From Actinomycetales bacterium (GTDB lineage: Bacteria > Actinomycetota > Actinomycetes > Actinomycetales > Dermatophilaceae): 51,614 nucleotides of DNA. A model generated the notes under the pieces. It searched no databases. It was not told where the DNA came from and saw only the letters and a list, made by a program, of their open reading frames with translations. Position 1 is the stretch's first letter; every line of letters begins with the position of its first letter. The DNA lies in NCBI GenBank assembly GCA_016710645.1, contig JADJVI010000025.1:1-51614 (forward strand), in the 5' to 3' direction. This document shows positions 19,401 to 26,051 of the stretch, piece by piece. A program made the translations under genes and the position numbers.

Positions 19401-21552
19401 TCGCACCTACGACCCGGCATCGGGGCGCTTCACCCAACGCGAACCCATGGCCACCCCGGTCGGGGCGCCAGTGGTGGGGGCTTACGCCTTCGTGCTCAAT
19501 CGCCCCACGGCATACGTCGACCCGTCGGGCCTCATGCCGCAACTGACCCCGAGCCAGGCCACGTCAGGGGCTCGGCTTGCGGACCGGGCCGATACCGGGG
19601 TGAGTGCCATCAAGGGCGCCTTCACGGCCGTCGCCAAGATCGTCGTCCGCTACGGCGCCTACGGCAAGAGTCTGTCTGCCTCGGCAGCGTCGCCGGCGGC
19701 TCGCGCGGCGGTGGAGGCCAAGGACGCCAAGATCGCCGGCTTCGGCCTGGGTCTGGCGATCGTCGGGCTGTCGCTGCAGGCATACATCGCCGTGGAGAAC
19801 TGCCAGAACGGCACGATCTACCAGTGCGTGGGGTCTTCGGTCGCGCTGGCCGTCAATGCCACCTTCACCGCCCTGTGCACGGAGGCCACCGGTGGCATCG
19901 GCGCGGTCGGGTGCGCGCTCACCGGCATGATCCTCTCGGTGGGCCTGGAGACGATCATCAACCTCTACGGGCCCGAGATCGCCGATGCGTTCGTCAGTTT
20001 CGGGGGAATGGTCTCCGACGCGGCCCAGGTCGTCGGTGCTGCCATCTCGAGCGCTTTCGAGGACGCCGGTGGGGCGATCGTTAGCGGGTTCAACGCTGCT
20101 GGCGACGCGATCGCCAGCGGCTATCGGGCCTTCGTCGACACGATGAGTCATTTCGACCAGCGGGCGTTGCAGTTTGCCGCGACCCTGGTGAGCACCTTCG
20201 ACCTGGCCTACAGCGAGACTGCCGCGACGCTTCTCGGGCTCGGGTATGACATCCAGGGCGTCGCCGAGGCGTTCGCTCAGGTCTTCCAACTCAGCGTCGA
20301 GCAGGCGGTCACCGTCCTGCGCGACACCTTCCAGGCCGCTGCCACCGAGGTGGCATCTGCCCTCGAATCGGCTTACGCCGCAACGGCTTCCGTAGTCGCT
20401 GGGGCCTTGCGCGACGCCGGTTACGCAATCGACGAGATCGTCACCGGCATACACCACGCGTATGCCGTGACCGTCGCCGGCTTCGTCACCCTGTTGGCTG
20501 ATCTGGAGTATGGCTATAACCAGATCGCCAGCGCCCTCAGCGATGCCCTCGACGTGGGGGCCGAGGCTCTCGCGACCGTGTTCAAGGCGCTGGACTACAC
20601 GGTCACCCAGATCGCCGATGCGCTGTCGCAGATCTACGACGCCGCTGACGCCGCGGCCGCAACGGTCCTCAAGGCCGTCGGCTTCGCCGTCAGTGAGGTG
20701 GCTGCCGCTCTGCAGAGCGTCTACCGCGATGCGGTGGCGGTCGCCGCACGGGTCCTGCAGACCGTTGGCTACCTCGCGAACGAGATCGCCACCGGACTGC
20801 GGGACGCCTACCAGGCCGCTGCCGCTCAGGTGGCGCAGATCCTCAAGTCGCTCGCCATCGCTGCCGTCCAGGTGGCCAGCGCCCTCGCCGGCGTGTATGC
20901 CGCAGCTGCCGCGGAGGTCGCGGCCCTGCTCTCCGCGGCTGGCTACGTCGTCGACGAGGTCGCCCGCGCCCTCAGCGACGTCTTCCACGAGACCGTGGCC
21001 GGTGTGGCGACGCTGCTGCGCAACGTCGGGTACGCCATCGGCGAGATCACCCGGGTGCTCGACGCCGTCTTCGCCCAGAGTGTGGCGGCGATCGCCGGCA
21101 TCCTCGGCCAGATCGGGTATGCCGTCGACCAGATCGGCGCGGCGCTGCAGAGCGTCCTCAACGTCGCGGCGGGGGTTCTCTCGGGCGTCCTGAAGGACCT
21201 GGGCTACACCATCGACCAGATCGGTGGCGTCCTGGAGTCGGTCTACAACCTGGCCGCGGCCGCGGCGGCATCGGTGCTGCGCGACATCGGCTACGGGGTC
21301 GCGCAGATCGGTGCGGTGTTGCAGAGCGTCTTCCAGGAAGCCGCCGCGGGAGCCGCGGCGATCCTCAAGACGATCGGGGCGACGGTCAACCAGATCGCGG
21401 CGGTCCTGCAGACCACCTTCGGCCAGGCCGTCGAAGCGGTCGGCAGCCTGTTGGCGAGCATCGGGTTCACCAGCGATGTCATCGCGAGCATCGGAGGTGC
21501 CTTCACGTCATTCGGCAATGACGTCGTGGACTTCTTCAAGGGTCTGTTCTAG
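13462..21552 (+). CDS. Giant secreted Rhs/YD-repeat protein with Ig-like and helical repeats
   Basis: This protein of 2,696 residues starts with a Sec signal peptide: KPTRR n-region, hydrophobic core near residues 20-40, and cleavage around ALPASAAG. Residues about 49-783 hold seven Ig-like repeats. About 812-870 is a DUF6531-like RHS entry (NPTSTVNDVNTATGALHH). Then come many YD repeats, broken by a Pro/Ser/Thr-rich linker near 1715-1775, and the RHS core ending in YDPASGRFTQREP and YVDPSGL near 2023. After a hydrophobic region (about 2090-2170) the C-terminus is an array of 29-residue repeats, not a recognisable toxin. I chose GTG at 13462, which has GAGGAG upstream; ATG at 13375 would add 29 residues and bury the signal. 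A role in surface display or intercellular contact is inference. Confidence 0.88.
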   Translation: MKPTRRFVSPMRRAQAGRLIGAVVSLGLLTTLLSPAALPASAAGVRTGPTPTLSFAAAPTAADPGATFAVDPTVTVTDSTDTITLSLAVDTGEPSGKLTCPSLTVTPVDGVATFPGCSVDKGGRYLLRATLGAVTADSASLLVSGPAYVAFSTQPSGGPAAQAWLGQPVATVVDGDGAVVADSTAKVGLVVKPGTGTGGGAITCSADKNATVTVAGVATFDGCSIDKAGSGYRLYAVDVDDGVFGTSASFDINSGPAAGLRFDTQPGSGIAGGALGVQPRVSVVDAMGNRVASSTDSISLQVTTGTGAVGAAITCTTNPLAAVAGSATFAGCAVDLASGGYTLTASSGTLTSAVSTPFDVTTGTGSHLAFLTNPGGGPAGMPFATQPVVAVTDAGGNGVGGLVTLSIKPGTGAPGATLTCAATTVAASAGAASFTGCAIDRVSPTPYVLQATLGSVTADSSGFDVTTGGPDSVAFRTEPGDGAGGTPLVTQPTLSVRDAGGNAAAGAVTLALAAGFGTPGATLTCAGGTTTSSVEGIATFSGCRVDKAGAGYRLRATIEGSVAADTSASFDVKVGSATHLAFTAAPGATGNTGGVPWSVQPAVAVQDAGGNLVAASTATIDLSVAGGPGAVHCTADPQAAVRGMAFFNGCSIDRAGTAYRLTASAPGLEPATTAPFDIAVGAPANLVFTTQPSAGVTGQALRGQPVVAVVDAGGNPVPAAGGTVHVTVTPGTGSLGATLSCGGSAVDGRGIASFAGCAVSGAGAGYALTATWGPFSAESMPFVVLRDSAPTLEVAPLAAPLGQVIGDGSLAPNPTSTVNDVNTATGALHHVFTDLQVAGVGKDLVIERTYNSNDTSVGAFGRGVSSILDLSVTFSAAGREATVRGLDGQRIVFTGHQGSFTPPPGARADLTCTGNQKTCTVTQWDGTTWTVTGPRLDSYTDGNGVGLTFVSPSPTQRIVKLATTDAKVTYDVTVTLNASGQVTSVRTPAGRQVSYGYTNGSLTSFTDARGKTWTYAVDAGQRLTGMVDPTGQTRLAATYDATGRVATVSAKGSTRHTEDRFRYDSATQTTTREAHVNVGGSLTWVPYVDTYRGNVLVRQSFPTGEVMRYSYDARGNLTAIQDPNGFVQERVFSPAGDLVIQRTPITSTQTAVVQFGYDRAHRMVSKTDANGNVTAFGYRGADLISIQPPGNKNGATTFSYARSVMVEERTPVGRKTFLPDAQGNIVRITEFGPSGPALNGNGTRAAYTESGLQTSYTDPRGVSAAGALDPAYTATWTYDGADTLLGTRSPVGVTMSLSYTDAGDLVGSSGPAGTTSYGWSESTLTRTTTAPGGVVTRELYDPSATLLAVTGASGGRTTYVNDALGRPVTTIDPSGRRSVTAYDALSNPVVVDDGSGSPIRQEFDSANRLIRQVSGADVTLLRYDLAGNLLRVQDAHGAVTERTYDTHGNVTTVSDGAGTTTYRYDLADQPVSRTDGRGGVTTFGYDGQSRLTDQTVAGNTTTYAYDLAGQRVATVDPEGRRTALTLDGANRTTRTTYSQTGQPSIVVEQTFDARNRRTSMTSGGVVSTYSYDARGNLTGAGPANQRFSYDYSRPGKVLETYPDGTHVTFEVDDAGALMRLDGTSADGHVQASYLRDSNRRAMAISMANGVVESRSYDSTGKVLAQSVQRAGTVLAGETYTYDSAGNRLSQRTTAAGRSVLNAYAYDALGRVSGFSSSSSTVPDAVVATDTGAATTTPPATSGPPSALPAVPAPSSFAPVVKQPQGTPTEPASPPGVSVGYDAVGNILQLGDTRYAVSDGDRITGQTSPNGGWSYDRSGAVTRMTGPNGTTTFGYDAAGRVVRATLQPASGPATTVSYSYDGDGNRISRTVGGATTDYVWDPNAKDAQLVLERSGSTVQRRYFNDETGPVVIQTPTDTYYVHRDPLGSTNQLTDAKGAVVAAYSYDAFGQVSAVGPAAAASDLLFHAQQRDPVTGLYNLRARTYDPASGRFTQREPMATPVGAPVVGAYAFVLNRPTAYVDPSGLMPQLTPSQATSGARLADRADTGVSAIKGAFTAVAKIVVRYGAYGKSLSASAASPAARAAVEAKDAKIAGFGLGLAIVGLSLQAYIAVENCQNGTIYQCVGSSVALAVNATFTALCTEATGGIGAVGCALTGMILSVGLETIINLYGPEIADAFVSFGGMVSDAAQVVGAAISSAFEDAGGAIVSGFNAAGDAIASGYRAFVDTMSHFDQRALQFAATLVSTFDLAYSETAATLLGLGYDIQGVAEAFAQVFQLSVEQAVTVLRDTFQAAATEVASALESAYAATASVVAGALRDAGYAIDEIVTGIHHAYAVTVAGFVTLLADLEYGYNQIASALSDALDVGAEALATVFKALDYTVTQIADALSQIYDAADAAAATVLKAVGFAVSEVAAALQSVYRDAVAVAARVLQTVGYLANEIATGLRDAYQAAAAQVAQILKSLAIAAVQVASALAGVYAAAAAEVAALLSAAGYVVDEVARALSDVFHETVAGVATLLRNVGYAIGEITRVLDAVFAQSVAAIAGILGQIGYAVDQIGAALQSVLNVAAGVLSGVLKDLGYTIDQIGGVLESVYNLAAAAAASVLRDIGYGVAQIGAVLQSVFQEAAAGAAAILKTIGATVNQIAAVLQTTFGQAVEAVGSLLASIGFTSDVIASIGGAFTSFGNDVVDFFKGLF
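13610..15815 (+). repeat. Seven tandem Ig-like repeats of about 100 residues
   Basis: Each unit opens with a strand like LAFTTQP or VAFRTEPG and carries QPxVxVxDAGGN in the middle. It then has a paired-cysteine signature of the form LTC, about 15 residues, ATFxGCxID, and closes with YxLTA. The two cysteines per unit are spaced so that a disulfide is likely outside the cell. Units begin near residues 49, 147, 255, 365, 470, 575 and 685 of the protein (approximate). Confidence 0.8.
20221..21510 (+). repeat. About fifteen tandem 29-residue (87-bp) helical repeats
   Basis: The C-terminal 440 residues of the Rhs protein repeat a 29-residue unit. Its consensus is two short helices: hydrophobic-Leu-(Lys/Arg)-x-(Val/Ile)-Gly-Tyr, then (Asp/Ser/Asn)-(Glu/Gln)-(Ile/Val)-x-x-(Ala/Val)-Leu-x-(Ser/Asp)-(Val/Ala)-(Tyr/Phe), and an Ala-rich connector. 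The best units lie at about 20650-21300. Individual units differ by many substitutions, so the array is old rather than freshly amplified. One octamer inverted pair (20445-20467) lies inside. Confidence 0.85.
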
Positions 21553-21576
21553 CGTCCCGCAGACCGCCCTCGGGAC

Positions 21577-21623
21577 GTGACCGCACGGCATACCAAGCAG
21601 TTGCCGGTATGCCGTGTGGTCAC
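21577..21623. terminator. Terminator made of two inverted octamer copies
   Basis: Bases 21577-21594 and 21606-21623 form an 18-bp stem with one G-U pair and an 11-nt loop. Each arm contains a full octamer (CGGCATAC and GTATGCCG). It lies 25 nt after the Rhs stop and directly before the vapC stop from the other strand, so it can serve both. Confidence 0.75.
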
Positions 21624-21624
21624 C

Positions 21625-22035
21625 TCACGGGGCGGCCGCGGCTGGGTGGAGCCGGACGCCGATGACGGAGGCGATCGCAGTGAGGTCGCGGTCCTGGGCG
21701 AGCAACTCGTGCCCGCCGCGCCAGGCCACTGCGGCGATGAGGCAATCGAGCAGCCCGCGCGGGGTGACTCCGACCTGGCGGCACGATCGGTAGATGCGCG
21801 CCGCGGCATCGAAATCCGCTGCGGCATCGAAGCGGGCCAGATGGAACCGGGTGAGCAGCCGCCGGAGTTGAGCCTCCCGGGCCGGCGTGCGGGCGCCGGC
21901 GCAGACCTCCATGACGATGGGCTCGGTGACCGCGATGGGGCCGTCAGCGGTGATGAGGGCAGTGAGGGTGAAGTCGACTGGGCTGCGGGTGGCTCGGTCG
22001 AACTCCACCCAGGCCGACGTGTCGACCAGGATCAC
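21625..22035 (-). CDS. vapC: PIN-domain ribonuclease toxin, VapC family
   Basis: Toxin of a type II system; VapC proteins are metal-dependent endoribonucleases, often cutting tRNA or rRNA. The 136-residue protein has the four-acid PIN pattern: Asp5 in MILVDTSAWVEF, Glu43 in IVMEVCAGA, Asp97 in RGLLDCLIAAVA, and Asp115 in LLAQDRDLTAIA. The start ATG overlaps the antitoxin stop by four bases. Full length. Confidence 0.92.
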   Translation of the reverse strand: MILVDTSAWVEFDRATRSPVDFTLTALITADGPIAVTEPIVMEVCAGARTPAREAQLRRLLTRFHLARFDAAADFDAAARIYRSCRQVGVTPRGLLDCLIAAVAWRGGHELLAQDRDLTAIASVIGVRLHPAAAAP

Positions 22036-22244
22036 GCGACGTCGGCTGGGCGCTCGTCGGCGGGGATCGAGCCGATGGCTCCAGCGCCACGCATGGCCAG
22101 CGCCTCATCGCGGGACATCGGATCGCCGGCCAAGTGGCGCAGGGCGAGGTCGACGGCTTCGGTCTTGGTGCGCAGCCCGAAGCGCTCGATGATCGCGTCG
22201 ACGTAGTCGTTCTCGATCTCGATGTTGGTCCGGGTCCGAGCCAT
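22032..22244 (-). CDS. vapB: VapB-family antitoxin
   Basis: Antitoxin of the VapC above, 70 residues. The first 40 residues (ARTRTNIEIENDYVDAIIER, then GLRTKTEAVDLALRHLA) have the ribbon-helix-helix layout of VapB proteins that pair with PIN toxins, and would bind the shared promoter. The tail covers the toxin. The ATG sits six bases after a TAAAGT box, so the transcript is probably leaderless. Confidence 0.88.
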   Translation of the reverse strand: MARTRTNIEIENDYVDAIIERFGLRTKTEAVDLALRHLAGDPMSRDEALAMRGAGAIGSIPADERPADVA

Positions 22245-22262
22245 ACACGTACTTTACACGTA
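22244..22262 (-). promoter_or_regulatory. Leaderless vapB promoter and operator repeats
   Basis: TACACGTA occurs twice, at 22244-22251 and 22255-22262, one helical turn apart (11-bp period). On the minus strand TAAAGT (22257-22252) fits a -10 box and is followed by six bases and the vapB ATG. The repeats overlap the box and the start codon, so they are good candidates for VapBC binding. No clear -35 is seen. Confidence 0.55.
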
Positions 22263-22334
22263 TGTCTGCCGGCGACCCGAGTCGAGTGGCGCTAAGCGGC
22301 CGTTGAAGTAGCCAGACCCCCGGGGTCCGCGAAG

Positions 22335-22362
22335 TTGCTGTTATTGCAGTTAAGAGTATGCT
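22335..22362 (+). promoter_or_regulatory. Leaderless promoter of the HTH antitoxin gene
   Basis: TTGCTG (22335-22340) and TATGCT (22357-22362) are 16 nt apart, and ATG follows the -10 by seven bases at 22370, which implies a leaderless message. No Shine-Dalgarno sequence precedes the ATG. The two divergent toxin-antitoxin promoters share a gap of 125 nt (22245-22369). Confidence 0.5.
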
Positions 22363-22369
22363 GATCTGC

Positions 22370-22750
22370 ATGGGACACAGAGCGTTCACGACGACCCTCG
22401 ACCCAGTCGACCCCACGGTCCGGTCCGACGCGAGGAACCTGGCCCGGCGTCTCACCGGCGACACTCCCCTTGAGGCCGCAGTGCGCGCGATGCTCGACGA
22501 CGTGGCCCACGGCGCGCGGGTCCTCGTGCTGCGTGCCGAGGATGAGGTCACCCCCGCGCAGGCTGCTGACATCCTCGGTGTCACGCGCCAGTTCGTTGAT
22601 CGGCTCTGCGAGGACGGCGTGCTCCCTTTCCGTCGCCTGCCCGACAGTCGCCACCGCCGTCTCCGCGTCCAGGACGTTCTTGACGTCGCTGCTGAACGAG
22701 AGCAGCGCCGAGCCGGGGGCGCCGCGCTGCGCGCCGCGCTGGGGGACTAG
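22370..22750 (+). CDS. Antitoxin with excisionase/MerR-like HTH
   Basis: Probable DNA-binding antitoxin of 126 residues. Residues about 60-105 (VTPAQAADILGVTRQFVDRL, then a segment ending in RRLRVQDVL) form the winged HTH of the excisionase family. The N-terminal 55 residues probably contact the toxin. The PIN-domain gene begins five bases after its stop. This antitoxin-plus-PIN arrangement is recurrent in actinobacteria (established knowledge). Start chosen at ATG 22370 because of the promoter geometry; ATG at 22358 would add four residues. Confidence 0.8.
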   Translation: MGHRAFTTTLDPVDPTVRSDARNLARRLTGDTPLEAAVRAMLDDVAHGARVLVLRAEDEVTPAQAADILGVTRQFVDRLCEDGVLPFRRLPDSRHRRLRVQDVLDVAAEREQRRAGGAALRAALGD

Positions 22751-22755
22751 CACCG

Positions 22756-23352
22756 GTGGCCCGACTCCAGCGGGTCTTCATCGACACCAGCGAACTGTTC
22801 CCTTTCACGATCATGGATGTGCTGCTTACCCTGTCTGAAGACCTCCTGTTCACTTGGGTCTGGACCGATGAACTGCTCACCGAGTGGGAAGAAGTCATCG
22901 TCCGCGAGGGCCAACGCACCTCGAAGTCGGCTGCCTCGGTGGTGGCCGCGGTACGCACCTACTTCGGGAAATCCCGAATAGACCCAGCCGTCTACCGCAC
23001 TCGGATAGCCGACAACCTCTCGCCCGACCCTGCAGACCGTATCCATGCTGCCGCCGCGGTCTACGGAGACGTCGATGTGTTGATCACTCGGAACCTGAAG
23101 CATCTCCGCACCAGGCCTGTCTTGGAAGCCGGCATCAAGGTCATCACCTCCGATGACTGCCTCTGCGCGCTTGTCGCAGACCGTCGTCACCACGTGGTCG
23201 CATCGTTCATCCGTGCAGCGGAGGCCAAACAGAACCCGCCGACGACTGCCCAAGAGCTGGCCTCGAAGGTGGCTGGCGCGGGTGCTCCTCGGTTCGCTGA
23301 ACGCGTGATGCCGCACCTGGCACGACCCCAGACTCAGCGCCCCTTGAAGTAG
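22756..23352 (+). CDS. PIN-domain toxin partner of the HTH antitoxin
   Basis: Probable RNase toxin of 198 residues. Asp10 in RVFIDTSELFPF begins the PIN fold, an acidic cluster follows near residues 39-46, and DPADRIHAAAAV (Asp94, His97) plus VLITRNLKHL complete the pattern. The C-terminal 60 residues extend beyond a minimal PIN domain. GTG start at 22756. Its 3' end overlaps the convergent permease gene by 19 bp, with no terminator between, so read-through or antisense interference is possible. Confidence 0.8.
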   Translation: MARLQRVFIDTSELFPFTIMDVLLTLSEDLLFTWVWTDELLTEWEEVIVREGQRTSKSAASVVAAVRTYFGKSRIDPAVYRTRIADNLSPDPADRIHAAAAVYGDVDVLITRNLKHLRTRPVLEAGIKVITSDDCLCALVADRRHHVVASFIRAAEAKQNPPTTAQELASKVAGAGAPRFAERVMPHLARPQTQRPLK

Positions 23353-24401
23353 TCGAAGAGCTGCCGTTCCTTGACGGTGACCACCGCGAGTGAGGAGCCG
23401 ACGAGCGCTCCGACGCTCAGCGCGAGGAGCACCCGGGCGGCGAACGGCAGCACCTGCCAGGCGTCGGAGGACGCTAGGCCATGGACGGCACCAAGAGCCA
23501 CGACAACACCCCAGACCCACGCCACCGCAAGCACTGCGAGCTGCTCGACCATGGCGGTGAGCCACGACGCGCGCAGCGGCACCCCGGCATGGCGCGCGGA
23601 GGCGAGCTCGAGGCGGCGGAGCCACCACGCGGCATACCCGATCAGGAGTCCTGCTGCAAGCGCGGCCGGTGCCGCAGGCGCGGAGGGACGGCGGGCGAGT
23701 TCTCCGGCGCCGTCGAAGGTGGTACCGAGCGTGCCGTTGAGCTGGGAGAAGCGTCGCTGCGACTGTTCGGTCGATGGGTGGAAGGCCGTAGCAGTCAGGG
23801 CGGGCAGGACGCCGTCATCGGTCGGCCAGGACCGCACCCAGCACTCGTCGAAGGCGCCACCGGAGGGCACCGGGTCGATGACGGCATACCCGAGCCCTGG
23901 TCGCCGCCCGTCCTCGGGATAGGCGTAAACAGCCGCGACGCGAGTGGGTTGGCCGTCGAGTACGAGCGCAGACCCGACGCGCAGGCCGAGGTTGTCTGCC
24001 GCCTCGGCGGACAACCACAAGCCCGGTCCGTCAGGATGAGCTCCGAGAATGTCGGCCAATCCAGCGGTGGCCCGGATGAGGGGCACAGCCTGCTGCGGGA
24101 GCATGGCCGGGTGGACGGTGCGTGAGCCGAGAGTCACGGCGGCGGCGCCTTCGACGCTGGTGAGGCTGCCTAATCGCGCGCAGGCGGCGGCATCGACCTG
24201 CCCGCCACTTTCGAGGATGAGGGTCGATCCGCCGGCGTCCTGGAAGGTGTGCGCTCGGGTGACCAGTTGGGCGACGCTGCTGACCTCCAGGCCGAGCAGG
24301 GTGGCTCCGCAGAGGGTGAGGGCCAGCGCCACCGCGATCGGTCTCCCGGTGCCCGAGCGCAGGTTGCGCCACCCCTCGACGACGGCGTATCGGGCCTTCA
24401 C
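23334..24401 (-). CDS. MacB/FtsX-type ABC transporter permease
   Basis: Membrane subunit of 355 residues. One helix lies near residues 22-42, then a soluble extracytoplasmic domain of about 190 residues, then three helices near 245-265, 283-307 and 320-343. This is the topology of FtsX/MacB permeases, which drive extracytoplasmic mechanics or efflux rather than import. I chose GTG at 24401, preceded by GAGGGTGAG; the frame is open further upstream but there it overlaps the ATPase gene. It is last in a minus-strand operon with ATPase, adaptor and lipoprotein. Confidence 0.75.
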   Translation of the reverse strand: MKARYAVVEGWRNLRSGTGRPIAVALALTLCGATLLGLEVSSVAQLVTRAHTFQDAGGSTLILESGGQVDAAACARLGSLTSVEGAAAVTLGSRTVHPAMLPQQAVPLIRATAGLADILGAHPDGPGLWLSAEAADNLGLRVGSALVLDGQPTRVAAVYAYPEDGRRPGLGYAVIDPVPSGGAFDECWVRSWPTDDGVLPALTATAFHPSTEQSQRRFSQLNGTLGTTFDGAGELARRPSAPAAPAALAAGLLIGYAAWWLRRLELASARHAGVPLRASWLTAMVEQLAVLAVAWVWGVVVALGAVHGLASSDAWQVLPFAARVLLALSVGALVGSSLAVVTVKERQLFDYFKGR

Positions 24402-24411
24402 GAGCTCACCC

Positions 24412-25017
24412 TCATGCGGCCACTCCCGCCAGGGAGAGGCGGTCCGTGCAGCGCTCCTGGACGCGCGGGTCGTGAGTGGCAATGACGACGATGCAGTCTC
24501 GTTGCGCGAGAGCGGCCACGACGTCGACCACCTCTTGGGCAGTGCGATGGTCGAGCGCAGCAGTGGGTTCATCGAGTAGGAGCAGATCGGGGTTGGTCGC
24601 CAGCGCGCGGGCGATCATCAGCCGTTGGCCCTCTCCGCCAGATAAGTGACGAAAGGCGCCGGAGGCCAGGTGGGCGATGCCCATGTCCTGCAGCAGCGTG
24701 TGGGCGGCGGTGTCCGCGTCGGCGCGTGACAGGCCGCGCGCGAGAAAGGGAAGGCTCACGTGATCGAGGGCGGTGCGGCCGGCCACCCCGTGGGGGCTTT
24801 GGAAAACCCACTGGATCCCGCTGATGCCTTCGCGCGCGATCGAGCCGCTGGTTGGCGGGATCCATCCCGCGATGATCCCCAGCAGCGTGCTCTTTCCCGA
24901 GCCGGACGGTCCGGTCAATGCGTAAACATGGCCCGGGGCGAGGTCGGCGGTGAGGTCCTCGAACAACGGCGGGCAGCCGGGGAATCGGTGGCCAACTCCC
25001 GCGAGGCCTAGCCGCAT
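24412..25017 (-). CDS. ABC transporter ATP-binding protein, MacB/LolD type
   Basis: Cytoplasmic ATPase of 201 residues, partner of the permease 10 nt downstream. Visible motifs are Walker A GPSGSGKST (36-44), Q-loop QSPHG (73-77), signature LSGGEGQR (125-132), Walker B LLLLDEP (145-151) and switch His182 in IATHDP. The ATG overlaps the last ten bases of the adaptor gene. The short length and motif spacing match LolD/MacB ATPases. Confidence 0.93.
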   Translation of the reverse strand: MRLGLAGVGHRFPGCPPLFEDLTADLAPGHVYALTGPSGSGKSTLLGIIAGWIPPTSGSIAREGISGIQWVFQSPHGVAGRTALDHVSLPFLARGLSRADADTAAHTLLQDMGIAHLASGAFRHLSGGEGQRLMIARALATNPDLLLLDEPTAALDHRTAQEVVDVVAALAQRDCIVVIATHDPRVQERCTDRLSLAGVAA

Positions 25018-26048
25018 GCCTGCATCCGAGACCGGTCAAGGACGACGGCGCGGATCGTGGCGCCCGCGTCGGGGGTGACGTATGCCGTCCCGAGTTGCGA
25101 CCCCACGACGGTAACCCCGCGGGGCCCGTCGGGTGTGGTCACACAGCTCTTGCCGGCGGCCGACACCGGACCGAGCGCAGCCGGGGGGATAGGCAGCACA
25201 TCTAGGGCGGTCGCGAGCTTGAGCATGCCTGTCACCGTGGGAGTCTGGCCGGCTTGAATGCTCTCTGGGTGGGCCGTCAACCAGGCCAACCCATCGGCGC
25301 CCACGCCAGCCGATCCGAGGGCGAGGCTCTGCCCGCCGACCGCGAAAACGCGAGGCCCCGTCACGAGATCGTTCGGAACGGCGGTGAGGCGGGCGCTCAC
25401 GAGCGTCTGGGTCAGCGAGGCCAGCGGACGCCCGGGCTCGACCGCGGCGCCGACCGGGGCGTCGCAACTCACGACCGACACCTCGGCACGGGGGATCCAG
25501 ACCACCCCGGCGCGGCTGATGGTGCCTCCCGAGGCGGGTACGCCGGCGGCTTTGGCGACGGCGTCGTATGCCGTGATGACGGCAGACGTGACGGTGGACC
25601 CCTCGACCTGCTGGCCGGCTGCCCGCAGGGCCGTGATGAGCGCCGCGGCGTCGCTGCCCGACGCACCGACCGCGAGATCCCGCCACAGGGGCGTGCCCGT
25701 CGCGAGGGTGAGCAGTGGTCGACCGTCGATCGAGAAGGCCACCGTGCCCGACTTCATGGGGGTGCCTGGAGCGCAACTGGTTTGAGTGAGTAACCCTGCG
25801 GTGGGGGCGACGACGTGTTCGGCTGGACCCAACGCGAGGGTGAGGCTAGCTGGTCGCGGGTCATCCCATGGCTGCGATGCGACGGTGAGGTCCGATGGGG
25901 CAGCCGCGGAGGCGAGCACCTGCGGGTTGCCGACCCGGGCCAGCAGCAATGCCCCGATCGCGCCGATGCCGACGAGCAGCAGAGCGGCGAGCAGGTATGC
26001 CGTGGTTCCGCCCTTCCACCGGGAGCCGTGGGCCGTCGAGTCGGCCAT
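25008..26048 (-). CDS. Membrane-anchored adaptor with peptidoglycan-binding-like segment
   Basis: The 346-residue protein has one N-terminal membrane helix (about residues 17-38) and a large extracytoplasmic part. LWRDLAVGASGSDAAALITA (about 122-141) followed by a T-x-x-Ala-V-like helix resembles a degenerate PG_binding_1 domain. Such domains are common in actinobacterial HlyD-like adaptors placed before MacB-type ATPases. The likely role is a membrane-fusion or coupling partner of this ABC transporter; the assignment is by architecture. It overlaps the ATPase gene and starts 3 nt after the lipoprotein gene. Confidence 0.65.
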   Translation of the reverse strand: MADSTAHGSRWKGGTTAYLLAALLLVGIGAIGALLLARVGNPQVLASAAAPSDLTVASQPWDDPRPASLTLALGPAEHVVAPTAGLLTQTSCAPGTPMKSGTVAFSIDGRPLLTLATGTPLWRDLAVGASGSDAAALITALRAAGQQVEGSTVTSAVITAYDAVAKAAGVPASGGTISRAGVVWIPRAEVSVVSCDAPVGAAVEPGRPLASLTQTLVSARLTAVPNDLVTGPRVFAVGGQSLALGSAGVGADGLAWLTAHPESIQAGQTPTVTGMLKLATALDVLPIPPAALGPVSAAGKSCVTTPDGPRGVTVVGSQLGTAYVTPDAGATIRAVVLDRSRMQACG

Positions 26049-26051
26049 CCG

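Noticed and set aside
20221..21510. C-terminal Rhs array as a CRISPR or DNA-level minisatellite
   Set aside because: The period is conserved in protein, not in DNA; units differ throughout and there are no unique spacers.
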